From contig BDIU01000089.1 of NCBI GenBank assembly GCA_002118135.1, positions 496,001-560,000 of the forward strand: 64,000 nt of DNA, in the 5' to 3' direction. A program made the position numbers and the translations under genes. Within the stretch, counting starts at the first letter, position 1, and each line of letters starts with the position of its first letter. The notes under the pieces are model-generated. The model saw only the letters and a program-made list of their open reading frames with translations. It did no database searches and was not told the origin of the DNA. Of the stretch, positions 46,601 to 57,998 are shown in pieces. Origin of the DNA: Trebouxia sp. TZW2008 (taxonomy: Eukaryota; Chlorophyta; Trebouxiophyceae; Trebouxiales; Trebouxiaceae).

Positions 46601-47446
46601 CCAGTGACTCCTCCAGCAGCTCTTCTGGTGGCTCAGCTAGTGCCTCTGCATCTGGCGGATCATCAGACTCATCCAGCAGCTCAGGCGGATCATCTGACTC
46701 ATCCAGCAGCTCAGGCGGATCATCTGATGCTTCCAGCAGCTCTGGAGGGGCTTCAGCATCTGCAGGCGGATCTGCTAGCGCATCTGCTGGCGGCAATGAG
46801 GTGATCGCTTAAGCTTACTTAGCTTTGAGCTAATTGCCTGCTTCTTGATGAATATTGTGCTTGATTGTCTGAGTGGCTGTTGGGGTGCCGATATGCGGCA
46901 ATGAGGTACTCACTACCGCTCAATGTGCTTTGTGCTAGTGGTCTGCTTGAGTACGGAGCACGTGCTTGACTGTCTTAGCGAATGCTGGAGTGGCAGTCAG
47001 GCAGCTTTTTGCATATGCCACAGTCGACTCACAAGCACACATAAGCAAAATTGGCTGCTGCATCACACTTACTACAGTGCAAGCAGGCAGACAGAAACGG
47101 CACAGCACTTCATGTTGACATCACCAAGTGTGCATTGCTAGGAGCTGACTGCCTGCAACTCTATGTGCAGGTGAGTGAGTATGATGGGCCACCTCCATCA
47201 TCTCCTGTAGCAACAGCTGAGAGCAGTCCTGCATCTGCAAGCAGCAGCAACCCAAGCAGCAGTACTAGCAGCAGCAACAGCAGCCCAAGCAGTAGCAGCA
47301 GTAGTGGTGGCTGTGCAGATGTGACTCCAGGCGCCTACACCTGCTCACAAGAACAATCCTGGGGTCACTGCAAGCAGTCATGGATGACCAAAGTGTCATC
47401 CAAAGCTCCAAATGGTTACTGTGCTCAGACTTGTGGCAGATGCTGA
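43633..47446 (+). CDS. Expansin with poly-Ser linkers and C-terminal ShKT domain, 472 aa (expansin 2)
   Basis: Exons: 43633-43866, 44173-44328, 44564-44674, 45031-45159, 45837-45992, 46444-46800, 47171-47446. Exons 2-5 have exactly the lengths of those in expansin 1 (156, 111, 129, 156), which shows tandem duplication. Signal peptide (WPLLVLLACLGRVQSA), Ser run, domain 1 (ATNYGGPSQS, GSCGYGD, LGGCGECFEIQC, CPECETDHIDI), domain 2, then a longer Ser/Gly/Ala linker with three or four near-exact 30-bp repeats around 46655-46750, a second Ser/Pro linker and an ShKT module ending GYCAQTCGRC. Likely acts on the alga's own wall, or on other cell walls in a symbiosis; the sequence cannot tell which. 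Confidence 0.92.
45540..45835 (+). repeat. Tandem copies of the acceptor region of expansin 2 exon 5
   Basis: Blocks with ctgcagtctgt..aatgcttgagcagctg and gcatgcaaatggctgacagc recur about four times before the working acceptor atgcag at 45836. Copies near 45612 and 45752 have lost the AG or the following frame. Confidence 0.75.
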
Positions 47447-48345
47447 TTTGGTAAATGCAGTCTGCCACAGCGAGTCCTTGCTGCAGAAATTTTATGATGC
47501 TCAAGGGCGCTCTACAGCATTCAGCAAACTTGTGTTGTACACACTTCTATTTGAAGCATTGGTAGCATAGCTGGTTTTTCTAGACGTCTTTATTGGCAAG
47601 ATGATTGTCAACTGTATGCTCTGCTGTCAGAGAATGCAGTGCCTTAGTGGTAGTTGCTTTCTGTGTTGACCTTCACTTAGTGTGTCAGGCTCTTGCTTTT
47701 GCCAGATATCTTAAGGGCAAACAGTTTGTGTTGCTGACATGTCAGTGTCAACAGCAAGCTTTGGTCATTTATGCAAGCCTAGGCAGGGAAGGAGGTCGCA
47801 GCATTGGCTCACATAGATCAACACGCACACAATTATTATAGATGAAAGTATAAGGTTAGACACCTATGATCTACAGCAGGCCTAGTCTGATCAATCTGTG
47901 CTGCAAGTTTTGCCATTGCAATATGTCAAAACTTCCATAGCTATGTATCAGGCAACAATTTTTGCAACCCATATCATGTAAACGTTATGGAGCAAACTGT
48001 TCACGCTATCCTTTGCACTATCACAAGTAAGCACGGTATCCTCTATTGGCTTCGCCAATGCCTGACAAAGCCAGAGAAAGCTGCTGTTGTATACACGCAC
48101 TAAAAGTCCATGCTGCTAAGGTATGTGCTGTCATGTTAGCAGGTATAAAGCTCAAGCAGCTGTGCACTGTAAATCTGCAAGTTGTGGCTGCAATACCAGT
48201 ACCGCGGTGCCAATCAAATGAGCTGTGGAAATCAGCTGCAAGCTTTGTATAGCAGCTGTGGAAGACTGCTTCTTGCAGAACAGCCTGAACTAATGCTGCT
48301 TTGTGAGCTGCGCTTTCAGCTTCTGACACGTTTATGAAACAGCTG
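47447..48345. other. Convergent intergenic region
   Basis: Lies between the ends of expansin 2 and the minus-strand coiled-coil gene and should hold both 3' UTRs. No coding segment was recognised. Confidence 0.5.
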
Positions 48346-51300
48346 CTATTGAGATGCCAGATCAAGCACAGCTTGCTGCCCAGCCAAGACCTGCTTGCGC
48401 ATTGTGGACTTCAGAACATGCTCAATCTCTGTGCCCTGCAAAGCAGAAGGAATATCAGATTGCTGTAAGGCCACCATCTGCAAGGCTTTTGCTGACTGCA
48501 TTAGACTACGAATAGCTCTGCTGAAACACAGGCAGCCATTGAAGGAGCCAGCCACACTGTAGATTAGGCTGGGAGTGCTGCCTTGCATGGATGACACAGC
48601 TTACGCTCACCTTGTATGTGACATCGGACTGGAACTCATCCCTAAGCGCTATGTAAGTGTCCTTCATCAGCAGATCAATGACAGGCATCACTTGACTGGA
48701 CAGCTCTGCTTGCATGGGAGGTGTTGCTTGGCTTTGAGTTCTTTGCAAGCTGCGTAGCTGCTGCCGCAAGTGAGCTGCTTCCTTGACTGCACCAGCTGTT
48801 GTCACCTCTGCTGCTAACAGCTGCTCCCTCAAGCTGGCAAGCTCCTGCAGAGGTACTGATCTTGCTAGTTGCCCAATAAGAATGCATGACAGCTGCTGAC
48901 AGTCAGAGTGCCATGCTGCATGAATGCTCATATGAACTGTTAGATTTACATGCTGCATGCATACGCATGTGGAACATATTGGTGTGCATGCAGCTGCAGA
49001 GCATGGATAGAAGTTGACCAGATATTCATCTTGCTAGTTGCCCAACAAAGACACATGACTGCTGCTGACAGTGGGAGCAACTGACTGCATGCATGCTCAT
49101 GCGAAACTCATTAGTGTGCATACAGTTGCAGTGCATGGATAGAGGTCAATACGACCACAGATCAGCAGTGCTTGACAAGCTTGGCTGCTGGCCAACGAAG
49201 AATATTATTAATATTATACACTTTTGAAAGGGAAAGGGGTGGTAAAAAGTGCAAATAAATGTGTGACTTTGCACTTTCTTTTGTAAGCGNNNNNNNNNNN
49301 NNGTTAGAGCAAAGGACTGAAAATCCTTGTGTCGGAAGTTCAAATCTTCCTCTAGACAACAAGTGCTGATAGATTAACTATTCTACACAGAAAAAGAGTG
49401 TGCTTATATCCCAAGAAGAGCGCCAGCGCATGATACTTAGTCAAGAGAAAGACAGGCTGGAGTCAGGAGAGAGCCTTACTTGCTGCTTGTGCTTGAGGTG
49501 ATGGGCTTCCTGCTGTGCCGCAGCAGTGGCAGCTTGGGCTGCATGCAGCTGCTCACTCAGGCTGCTCACCTGACTGACTACGCGCCCGTTGTCTGTTTCA
49601 GAAGGACTGGCATGACCCTGCACGACAAACATCATACTAAGTCAGATTCATTGGAAGGGGACTGTCTTAGATTAGTTGGCATTCAGACTTGGCTGATGCT
49701 TGTTGCGCCAAGGCAGAGCAATGAGCATGCATATCATGTGTCAGCTTGTGTCAAAGTGAAACCATCTTGACAAAAACAGAACTTCATCTCATATGCATAT
49801 GTTGGCTGTAGACCACAAGTTGCCTCCTGCCAACTAAGTGTGAGCATATGAACACAATGCCAAGGCATCTTTGGTGACCACGCGCCACTCTCACTTGGGT
49901 TTTGTGGAAATCAAGGGTTCAGAGCACACCTTGTTGGCCAGTTGCTCACCCACCAAATCTAGCTGTTTCTGCACAGCTGCACCAATGGAGTTGCTTTCAG
50001 ACCTGGAAGATAGCTCAGCAATAATGGGTGTGGTTGCAGGGGCTTTGGAGGTCGGATGCTGCAAAGTGGCTTCCACTTGCGATATGAGGCTGTCCACTTG
50101 GGGGTCATGTTGTGGCTGTGCTGTTGACTGATGAGTCAATCCATGGTGTGCTGAGATGAGGCTGGGCATGAGCTTTTGACTTGTTGAGATGCCCAAATGC
50201 TGTACCATTTTGTCTAGCTTGAGGTGGAGGTGCTTGAGGCTGTCAACAACTTGTGACTGCTCTTGGTCAATGTGCGCAAGAATTTCTGAGTCTGTGTGGA
50301 TGTCAGCATCTGCAGATGCGGGGCACAGTTAGCAAGAAGGGCTGTTTGGCCAGGTCAAGCAGAAGCAATCTTCCACAGTGAGTCAGAAAATTCATGAGCC
50401 ATATGAAAGGCAGGTCGTGATGGGCCTTGAGCTGTTGTTCAAATGCACTGTTTTCCTGAAAGCAATAATGGCTATGTTGCCAAGCTGTGGCCAATGGTTG
50501 GACTGCATATGGGCTTGTTGCGAATGGTGCATGAGCGTACACATACTGTAAAAACAAAGTTTGCTGCTATCAATGTGGATAAGGACATCTTGATGGATGT
50601 GTCACCGTTGTGAATGCTTGAGGGTCGAGTGTTGGCTGGGCTGAGCCAGTCCGGCGCCCTGACTTCAGCTGCAAGCCTGGATCCACCTCTCAACAGGTTT
50701 GTAGCTGGTGAAGATCCCAACATGACTGACTTGTCTGAGGCAGTCCTGCAGGCATACAAGTTTGACTGTGAACATAAGCGGCTGAAAGAGCCATGCAATG
50801 CCACAGGTATGGTCTGCTGCTGAAGTCCTTGTACTTTGAGCAGCACTATTAGCATGCTTGGCAGCTGGAGCTTGTCACTGACCTGCTGAGACGTTTGCTT
50901 TCCTCAGGCTGCTTATCACTGTGCAGGAGTGTCTCAGCAAAGATTCTGTCTGGGCCAAATGACGTTTGACTGTCTGCTGACCCCTTGCGCTCAAGAAAGA
51001 CCTCATCTGGAGCAGAGAAGCTGTTTTTGCGGCTGTCAGCAAGCATCTGCAGGAAGCAGAAGCAGTGCATTCAGCAAGTGTCCAACACCAGGTCTGTGAA
51101 TTGCTCTGCCGTTTCCAGGCAGCACTGCAGTACAGTGCCGACCTGTGAGCCATAGTACTCAGCAGGTGAAGCGTGCTTAGCAGTAATATCAGGACCAGAT
51201 CCTTGTGAGCCAACTGTTCGCTGCAAGCCCTTTCTGAAGCTGAGAGGGCTGTTGCTCCGCAGATGTGACACGCCAGTAGTGGCATTGCTAACATCCTTGT

Positions 51301-51382
51301 GAGTCAGCTCTGTCCTGTGTGTGGGTAACATACAGCAGGTGCAGATCAAGCTAAGAGATCCCAATGACCTGTCTGTCGCCAC
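48346..51382 (-). CDS. Coiled-coil protein with FKBP15-like C-terminus
   Basis: Exons with consistent phase: 51382-51089, 51046-50883, 50745-50606, from 50502 (end unclear), 50309-49930, 49617-49480, 48844-48611, and a last exon ending at 48346. The N-terminal half is Ser-rich and probably disordered. Coiled coil follows (SSLSEQLHAAQAATAAAQQE; ASLREQLLAAEVTTAG). The end, with VIDLLMKDTYIALRDEF then SLMQSAKALQMVALQ, resembles the conserved tail of FKBP15/WAFL, an endosomal protein linked to WASH and actin. No FKBP fold is visible, so an orthologue is not claimed. Two junctions (after 50502 and before the last exon) do not close cleanly. The tRNA-bearing insert lies in the intron between 49480 and 48844. 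Confidence 0.5.
48860..49185 (-). repeat. Duplicated intron segment, about 160-bp unit
   Basis: The block cttgctagttgcccaa to gcatggatagaagttgacc (48865-49022) is repeated at 49030-49150 with changes. A third partial copy appears to be broken by the AT-rich insert that begins near 49187. Confidence 0.75.
49187..49425. mobile_element. AT-rich organelle-like insert or assembly join
   Basis: Base composition changes abruptly to AT-rich at about 49187 and back near 49425. The segment contains a perfect 10-bp stem (49246-49255 with 49268-49277), typical of organelle spacers, a 13-N gap (49290-49302) and most of a tRNA-Phe. It could be nuclear DNA of mitochondrial or plastid origin, or a scaffold error around the gap. 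Confidence 0.6.
49290..49358 (+). tRNA. trnF: tRNA-Phe(GAA), 5' end hidden by the gap
   Basis: Visible are the end of the D arm (gttagagc), an anticodon stem of five pairs (49312-49316 with 49324-49328) with loop ctgaaaa and anticodon GAA, a T arm ggaag-ttcaaat-cttcc (49334-49350) and the 3' acceptor strand tctagac plus a. No CCA is encoded. The matching 5' strand gtctaga is absent from the visible bases, so it must fall in the N run or be lost. The sequence looks more like plant-type mitochondrial trnF than a nuclear tRNA-Phe. Confidence 0.75.
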
Positions 51383-51722
51383 TGGTCAGTCACACATCGC
51401 ATCCGCCTGCAGACGGCACGGACGCACGCATGCAACTGTTACAAATACGTCTCGCAGCTTCTGGCCGCTCCTGAGCGCTGGTGTGCCTGCTAGGAGCCTG
51501 GCATCTGGGAGGTTTTCAAACTTTTGTGCAGGGCCTTTTGCAAGCGCCCTGCCAAGCTAGGGGCGTTGGGCTGCGTGCCAGCTCAGCACAGACTTGAGAC
51601 AAAGGTTGAGAGAAGGTCGGGTTGAGAGTGTGGTTGCGCCAATTTGCTCGCGCAATCAGTCGGAAGTGCCTGAACGTACTCAGCAAGGTACAAGAGCGCT
51701 TGCACAGCACGTCGTGAGCTGC
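51383..51722. promoter_or_regulatory. CpG-rich divergent spacer
   Basis: Separates the start of the coiled-coil gene (left) from the membrane protein (right). It is CG-dense, unlike the introns. It may contain both promoters; no core element was identified. Confidence 0.4.
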
Positions 51723-54310
51723 ATGCTCCTTGCGATGTTCTCGCTGGGCTACAACCCGGTTTTTGACTACCCGTTTCACGCGGCAATCGTAGCCTTCATA
51801 TGGCTTTACTTTTTACCCTGGCTGAGACAGGAAATGGCCCTCACCAAGCGGTACTTTGCACGATTGTGGAACCGCAGGTAGGGATTTTATATCGCTGAAC
51901 GTCGCAGAACAAGCTATGATTGGTCTCGAGCTTAAACGGTTGAGCATGCAGGTTGACTGAAGGCAATGGAGCCTTCGTAGTGGGGGTAGCTAAAATCGCA
52001 CTACCTTGTATCCTACTGGTCATCATCGAACGGATTGCGAGATCGCCCTTTGACCACGTCTGGGCGTCTCTACGCTTCCTGGCATTCGAAGCGATCGATC
52101 TCTTTGAGCACGTCGTCAAGCCCGCAGCGACTTTCGGGATTCAAGTGACAGTGTTTTTGGTGTTTGACATTCCGGCTGGCTCGGCCTTGGTGTTAGGTGA
52201 GGTTTCTCGCTCGGCCCTAGATTTTGCACAAACAGTAGGCACGGCCTCTACATCTGTCATTCAGCTTTCTGGGCAGTGCTTCAGCCGATTCATTCGCAGC
52301 TTGATGCTTGCAGGCTTTGGCATCCGGTGTCTTTCTGGGCAAGCCAAGCAGTTTTGGGCACCTGTGACCCTTATTGGCTGGGCAGCTGCTCTAGTTCTGG
52401 GCGTGCTGCACCCCATAGCCAGAGCAGACCAGCTCTCTTTGAAAGTCAGCGTGCTTCCACTTCTACTGCCGATGCTGGGGTTCCTGGCCACGCTACCCAC
52501 GCTCCGCAACTCGTACCTGCTGTGCATGGCTGAGGCCATCAGAGCAAAGTTTGTGGAGACTGCTACTTGGTTGATGGACGGAGCAGATTGGCTGCGTTTC
52601 AGCTGCTTGGACATCACCGTCGACAATCTGGACTTCTTTGGCGCCATTGCACACCTCCTGCGCCTGGATACAATCAGCTATTGGGTTACATGGCCTGTCT
52701 GGTTTCCAGCATTCCACTTGTTCAAGTTTTGCTGGTGGTTGAGCATCAAGCTGTGGCAGTTTAGCTGCAAGGGTGTGCATTGGGTCCAGCGCAGCATCAA
52801 CCAGCGTTTCCTCGCCCAGCCCTTGCCAGCAGTGCCTGTCAACAATAGGCTTCTCCATGGTGACATTGCAGCGGCAGCAGTGCAGCCTGCAATAGCTGTA
52901 CCAGCCATTGCAGCTGGTCACAACGACGCAGCTGCTGCCAATCTGCTACCTCCCTACACAGCTGTGGACACCATCCTCATCAAGTCAATATGCGATGGTC
53001 TGGAGGTACCTGCTTCCTTCTTCTCATGCTTGCAATGACATGTTGTGCCTGACAATCTTGATTGCTAACTTCATGCCTTTGCTGGTTGCTTTGATGCCTT
53101 TTTGCACTTATCTTGCATGCATGGAATGCATGTGTCACAGCTGCATGCGACTTATATGTACCACAGCTGCATGTAAACGACATGTGTGACAGCTGCATGC
53201 AATTGACATGAGGCTTGCTGATGCAGCATGCCTGTGAGCGTGTGTTGACAATGTTTCTGATATCTGCTAGGAGGTGAACGCGTTGTGGGAGGAGGCAAAG
53301 GACCTGCTCGTTCATCACTACGAGGCCTGCACCAACCACAGTCCTGCAGCCACCAACAATACAGCTGACAACGATGGCGTGGTCACCAGTGACACCACCG
53401 TCATCAGTCAGGATGATGTTGACACCGGTGCAGCTACTGATGATGTGGGTGGTAGCAACATGGAAGGTGCTGACAGCAGTGCACCGCTTGATGACAAGGC
53501 AGGTCCTAGCCAGGATCTTGGTAACACTGCATCAACTGTTGAGATTGAGGAAGTCAGCAGCAGCGATGCAGCTGTGGGCATCACCAATGCAGCCATTGAC
53601 GAGATTGAGGAGGTCAGCAACACCAGTGCAGCTGTGAGTGACATCAAGACCGGCAACCACGGTGATGATGACATCGATGTTGGGGCATCAAAGGACCCGA
53701 ACCCCAAGAGCACCAGCATGGGAACCCACAATGGCAGTGCCATCACGATTGATGCCATTGCTGGTCCCCCTTTGACCATTCACCAGGTACTTGAGCGTTT
53801 TCAACCTTTCAAAATGAGCACAGCATTTGTTCAACATCAGCACATGAGCTGCAAGTGCGTATGCCAGGCCATTGACTTGCTTGCATCTTTGCCATGATTT
53901 GCCACAGTCTGATCCAAGCTGAAAACTGTAATGTCAGATGACGCTGTCTTGTTTTCAGGTCAGGCCTTAATCGTACTGTACATTTGACTGCTTTGTGCAG
54001 TTTACTGTGCAGCACCAACTTTGATCAGTCTGTGAAAATCATAACATGCCATTGCTTTGTGCAGACTTCCTGTGCAGCACCCAAAGCTGGGCGCGGCACA
54101 GATGACTTTCCGGGCTGGAGGTACCCGGTAGCATCAGTGAAATCCAGCATCAAGAAGGTGCAGACGCGCCTCACAAGAACTTCACTTGAGGACCCAATCA
54201 CAGCCCCTGACAACAGCAACAGGCAGTTTGGCGCCAACGCACGCAGGCGCCTTAAGACCTTAAAGAGCTGCATCACTCCTGCCTTTATGTCTCGGCCTAC
54301 GGTCATTTAG
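51723..54310 (+). CDS. Multi-pass membrane protein of unknown function, 656 aa
   Basis: Exons 51723-51877, 51952-53005, 53271-53786, 54065-54310, all phases closing. Hydrophobic stretches fit about six membrane segments in the first 360 residues (AIVAFIWLYFLPWL; IALPCILLVIIERIA; VTVFLVFDIPAGSALVLG; LIGWAAALVLGVLHPIA; VLPLLLPMLGFLATLP; WPVWFPAFHLFKFCWWL). The third exon codes for an acidic Asp/Ser/Thr-rich tail of about 170 residues with a repeated motif (VEIEEVSSSDAAVGITNAA / DEIEEVSNTSAAV). The C-terminus is basic (FGANARRRLKTLKSC). The start is the first in-frame ATG; the open frame runs further upstream without one. No family recognised. Confidence 0.7.
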
Positions 54311-55281
54311 ATAGTGTAATTTTGACTGGCATGCGCACAGAGTATGTGCGTAGGTCGTGTCTGTCTTGTCTACGCAGCTCAGATGCTGCAGTAAGAGTAT
54401 TACTAAGCGTGTGTCTGTGTGCAGCTGAAATGCTGCTGTCTGTTTCTGTAGTGCATACATTTAGGCGAATGATTTGCATGTTTGCTGATTGTTTAGACGA
54501 TGTCTTTATTTATTTCAGGTGTAGCATGACCGAAGCTGCATACCTGTGTCCAAATACTGTTTTCCTATGTTGCTCGCCCAGCCCTTAGAATGTGAAGTGA
54601 CTGTCGTTTGGTTTCGCTATTATAATACACATCAGGCAGCTGAAAGCTGACCGAGTAGTTGTCGTGAACTTTACTATACCTGGTAGGCAGTTTACCAAAC
54701 AGCCCCTGCTAGTACCGTATACAGCAAGATTCAACACATATCGTCCAGAGCTTGCAATCAACACCCTAGATATGGCTGTTTGTACGAATTTGCACAGCTT
54801 TGCTGACTGTGCCATATGCAATGCTACAATGGCCTTTGCATGCAACTATATGGTTGTCAGCACGTGCACCGTCTATGACCCTGGCCGTGTGCTCTGCTGC
54901 AAGCTACAACTAGAATCTGTTGTTTGCTGTCAGAACGCAACGATGCCCCGCAACCATCATCAGGGAGTTGGTATAAGTCCAGGTCACAGCCTGGCTGTTC
55001 CTTCACATTGCGCAATGACAATGTGCACTGCTGTGCGCTACAGTCAGAATCTGCTGTCTTTCCTTGGACGGCAATGACGCCCCGCTACCTACATGAGGAG
55101 ATGATATAAATGCATGACGCAGCTTGGCTGGTCATTTAGTTGGTGATAAGAAAGCAGACTCCCAAATCAGCACTTGATGGGCAACCTTTGAACTATTACT
55201 GAGATCACAGCTTGGCTGTTCCTCCACATTGAACACCTAAGCTTTGCGCAGCTGCTTGCATGGCCATTGACACAACATGAA
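54311..55281. other. Convergent intergenic region with internal repeats
   Basis: tgtaa, a common algal polyadenylation signal, occurs about 7 bases after the stop of the preceding gene. A Cys-rich ATG frame at 54664-55077 (137 codons) was not accepted because it overlaps imperfect repeats: cagcctggctgttccttcac near 54985 recurs as cagcttggctgttcctccac near 55207. Confidence 0.4.
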
Positions 55282-57998
55282 TTAGATCAGGACTGGTTGA
55301 GTGTGCTGAGACCTTTGAAGAGTCCTGCAAGCACCAACAGCACATCTGCTGAGCAGCTCTGCGAATAACACATAACATACATACGACATGTGCCAGCACG
55401 CATCATTGACGCTCCAGAAGATTGCATGGTGTGAATAATCTAGGTTGAACTGGTCAACGCCAACCTCGACAGCAGCAGTGCTCAACTTTGTAAGCTGCAA
55501 TGCATCTTGGAAGTAAATCATGTGCTGTGAGTTGTGGTGAAAAATTGATGCACACAAGAACCAAACATTGATGCTGTACCTGTGCAATATCACTTCTGAG
55601 CCCCAGAGGGGTGACGCTAATCCAGCCTTGCTTCACAGCCCAGCTGTCACATCCCACTGTCATGTCCCTGCGATGTACACAGCATGTCAGGGTCAGCCGC
55701 ATGAGTGTTGCAAGTCTCCATGGTAGTCTTGTTACAAGCAGATGTCTGGTTCACATCAGCTGACATGAGAAACACATTAAACAATCCCAGCTGTGTGAAC
55801 AAGTGTGCGCCTTGAGCCAAGGCAACAGACACCACGCCTGACACTGCTTTGATGTCAAAGATGTCATGTTACAAAATGGCATAAGGCCTGAAGGTAACAT
55901 GTGGAGCGAAATGCGTAGGTCAAGCTCAAACATACAGGTTTATGCAATAATGATCATGCAGTCAAGGTGATGTAGTAAAAGCTGCTGCAGTAATGTTCAA
56001 GCAGGATATGCAGGTACAGCTCAGGCAGTAAAGCTGATCATTGCACATGTAAGTACCATCGCACTTCCCCAGCACAGTTCCTGAAAGTCCGTATGCCTTT
56101 GTTTTGAACCCCATTGTGCGGCTGCTTTGCCTCCTGTTCATTGCCAACAGCTTCCATCATGTGACCTTCCTTATGTGAAGGTGTGTCCTCTGTGACTTGC
56201 TGGTAATTCAGGTCCACAATTCCTGAGCCCTGATGCGCTAAGTAAAAGCCTTGGAAGGGGTCTTGGGCGGGGATGTTGATGTTGATGACTGCATTCTTCA
56301 GATGCTTAAGCTTTGTGCATGCAAAGCCTCTATCAGCAGAGCAGAGTGCCTGCAGAAGCAGAAACATTTGTTCTGCTAGTAAAGAGACATTCCAAAATGC
56401 TGAACACCAGCTCCAGTGCTTTTGCCGCTTTTTCCGAGGTAGTCTGTTCAGAGTAGTAGGCTCTGAGGTGCTAATGCTTCAAGCTGTTAACACTTGGTGA
56501 ATCACAGATATGAATGCTTGCCTGGCGTTTTGCCGGACACGTGAGGTGAGAGCAGAACCTGGCAATGTCTGGTTTTGCTGTTTATGCTGAAAAGTGCAGC
56601 CATGGCTGAGTGTGCAGGCAGGTTTAAGATGCACTGCAGAATGCAGAAACTGTCTTCTGGTTGTTGCAGGGTAGCACAACACGAAGGATAGAGAGCAGCA
56701 TAGGCCATGGCAATAGATCAGCTTATGCAAGCACGTAGCTTTGTAAAGCAGGGCCTGCCATGTCAATTACAGCGCTTTTCTTTCTTGAGCACAGTGATTG
56801 CAACACAGTTGAAAGTACACGGCAGACATGGCTGCTGCTCACCTTGACAAAGGCAACTACATGTGCAGCTCCAGCATGGAAGCCTTCAGGGGTCAACGCC
56901 TTGTAGTTGTCAAGAGAGACGGCAATTGCAGGCACACCCTGCATCAACATTGCTGCAGATGATGCAGATCATATACTGCAGACACCTGATCAACAAATGA
57001 CCTGCCAGCAGTGAGGGGGCCAACAGACACAGCAAATGCAGGCACACCCTGCACCAGCATTGGTGCAAGTGTTGCAAGTGGCATTGTGCAGACTTAGCAT
57101 TGCCAGCAAATATGAGGAAGTTCAGCAAGTCTCAAATTAGCTTGTAAAGTGCTTGCTGAGACAGTGCTCAAACAATACAAGGCTTGCTGCAGATGCATTG
57201 TGTTTCACATGAGACCTGTATGCGCATCAACGCAGGGCAGATTGCAGCAGTCGTGACCACGGTGCGCTGACACAAAATGGCTTTGGACAGAGGTGTTTAG
57301 AGGCAGTTTCTTGTTTCTGTGTGCATCTGACCCGTCACTCAAAGGGCGTCGATCATGATGATAATGCTGGTGACTAGAATCACCTTGATGGCAGCTTCTT
57401 CAGCGGCGCCTACCGTCCCAGAGTAGATGACATGTAACCCCAGGTTGTCTCCTCTATTAATGCCAGAAACTACCAGGTCAAAGTCCCGTTTCTGCAGAGC
57501 AAGCCTCCATCAAACATGCAAACACTTTAGCTTTGCAGTGTGAGGCATGGTGTGCTGCCAAGCATTTGTCACATGAGGCACTTTGGCTGAATCTGACTGG
57601 AGCAAATTTGCCTAATTGGTTACCTGCCTGGAACAAAGGTCCGTGCAAGGCTAGCATAGTGCAATCTGCCGGTTTGCCATCCACTGCATAGGCCTCAACT
57701 GCTCCTGCATTGACACAGTCAGGTGTGAATCTGAACAGTTGCAACTTTTTCACGCCTTTCCACGAGGGGTACAGGCGAAGGCTGCGGGGGTACTGCTTGA
57801 CTTACCGTGCATTGCATGAGAAATTGCAGAGATATGCTGTCCGAGCGTAATGGCATGACTGGATGCTGAGCGCTCCTGTCCAGGCGCCGACACGAAGACA
57901 TCGCACAGTCCGCTAGAACCGAGCGCGCTCACGAGGGCAACAATTCCGGGTGCGAGGATGCCGTCATCGTTGCTCACGAGTACTCTGATGCGGCTCAT
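55282..57998 (-). CDS. surE: SurE-like 5'/3'-nucleotidase (acid phosphatase)
   Basis: Metal-dependent phosphatase acting on nucleoside monophosphates. Exons: 57998-57806, 57704-57628, 57491-57384, 56938-56843, 56349-56057, 55667-55580, and a proposed last exon 55494-55282. The start carries [14 protein letters not shown] with the metal-binding NDDG. Then [52 protein letters not shown] and GWISVTPLG follow in family order. The insert [12 protein letters not shown] lies where bacterial SurE has its extended arm. The intron after 57628 must use a GC donor (cag then gcaggt) because the GT three bases further on breaks the frame. The C-terminal 70 residues are unlike the family and the true end may be earlier. 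Confidence 0.88.
57010..57060 (-). repeat. Decayed copy of SurE exon 4 start
   Basis: On the minus strand, tgcagggtgtgcctgcattt repeats the acceptor and first codons (GVPAIAVS) of exon 4, about 110 bp upstream in gene direction, then diverges. Confidence 0.8.

Noticed and set aside
46548..46796. Acidic repetitive frame opposite expansin 2
   Set aside because: Antisense of the Ser-rich linker codons; no start or splice context.
50614..50823. Plus-strand frame of 69 codons inside the coiled-coil gene
   Set aside because: The minus strand here joins in phase with exons on both sides (SRTASDKS, then PSSIHN), so this is an antisense shadow.
52261..52647. 128-codon minus-strand frame
   Set aside because: Antisense to the well-supported long exon of the membrane protein.
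54664..55077. 137-codon Cys-rich frame
   Set aside because: Overlaps imperfect repeats in the intergenic region and has no family similarity.
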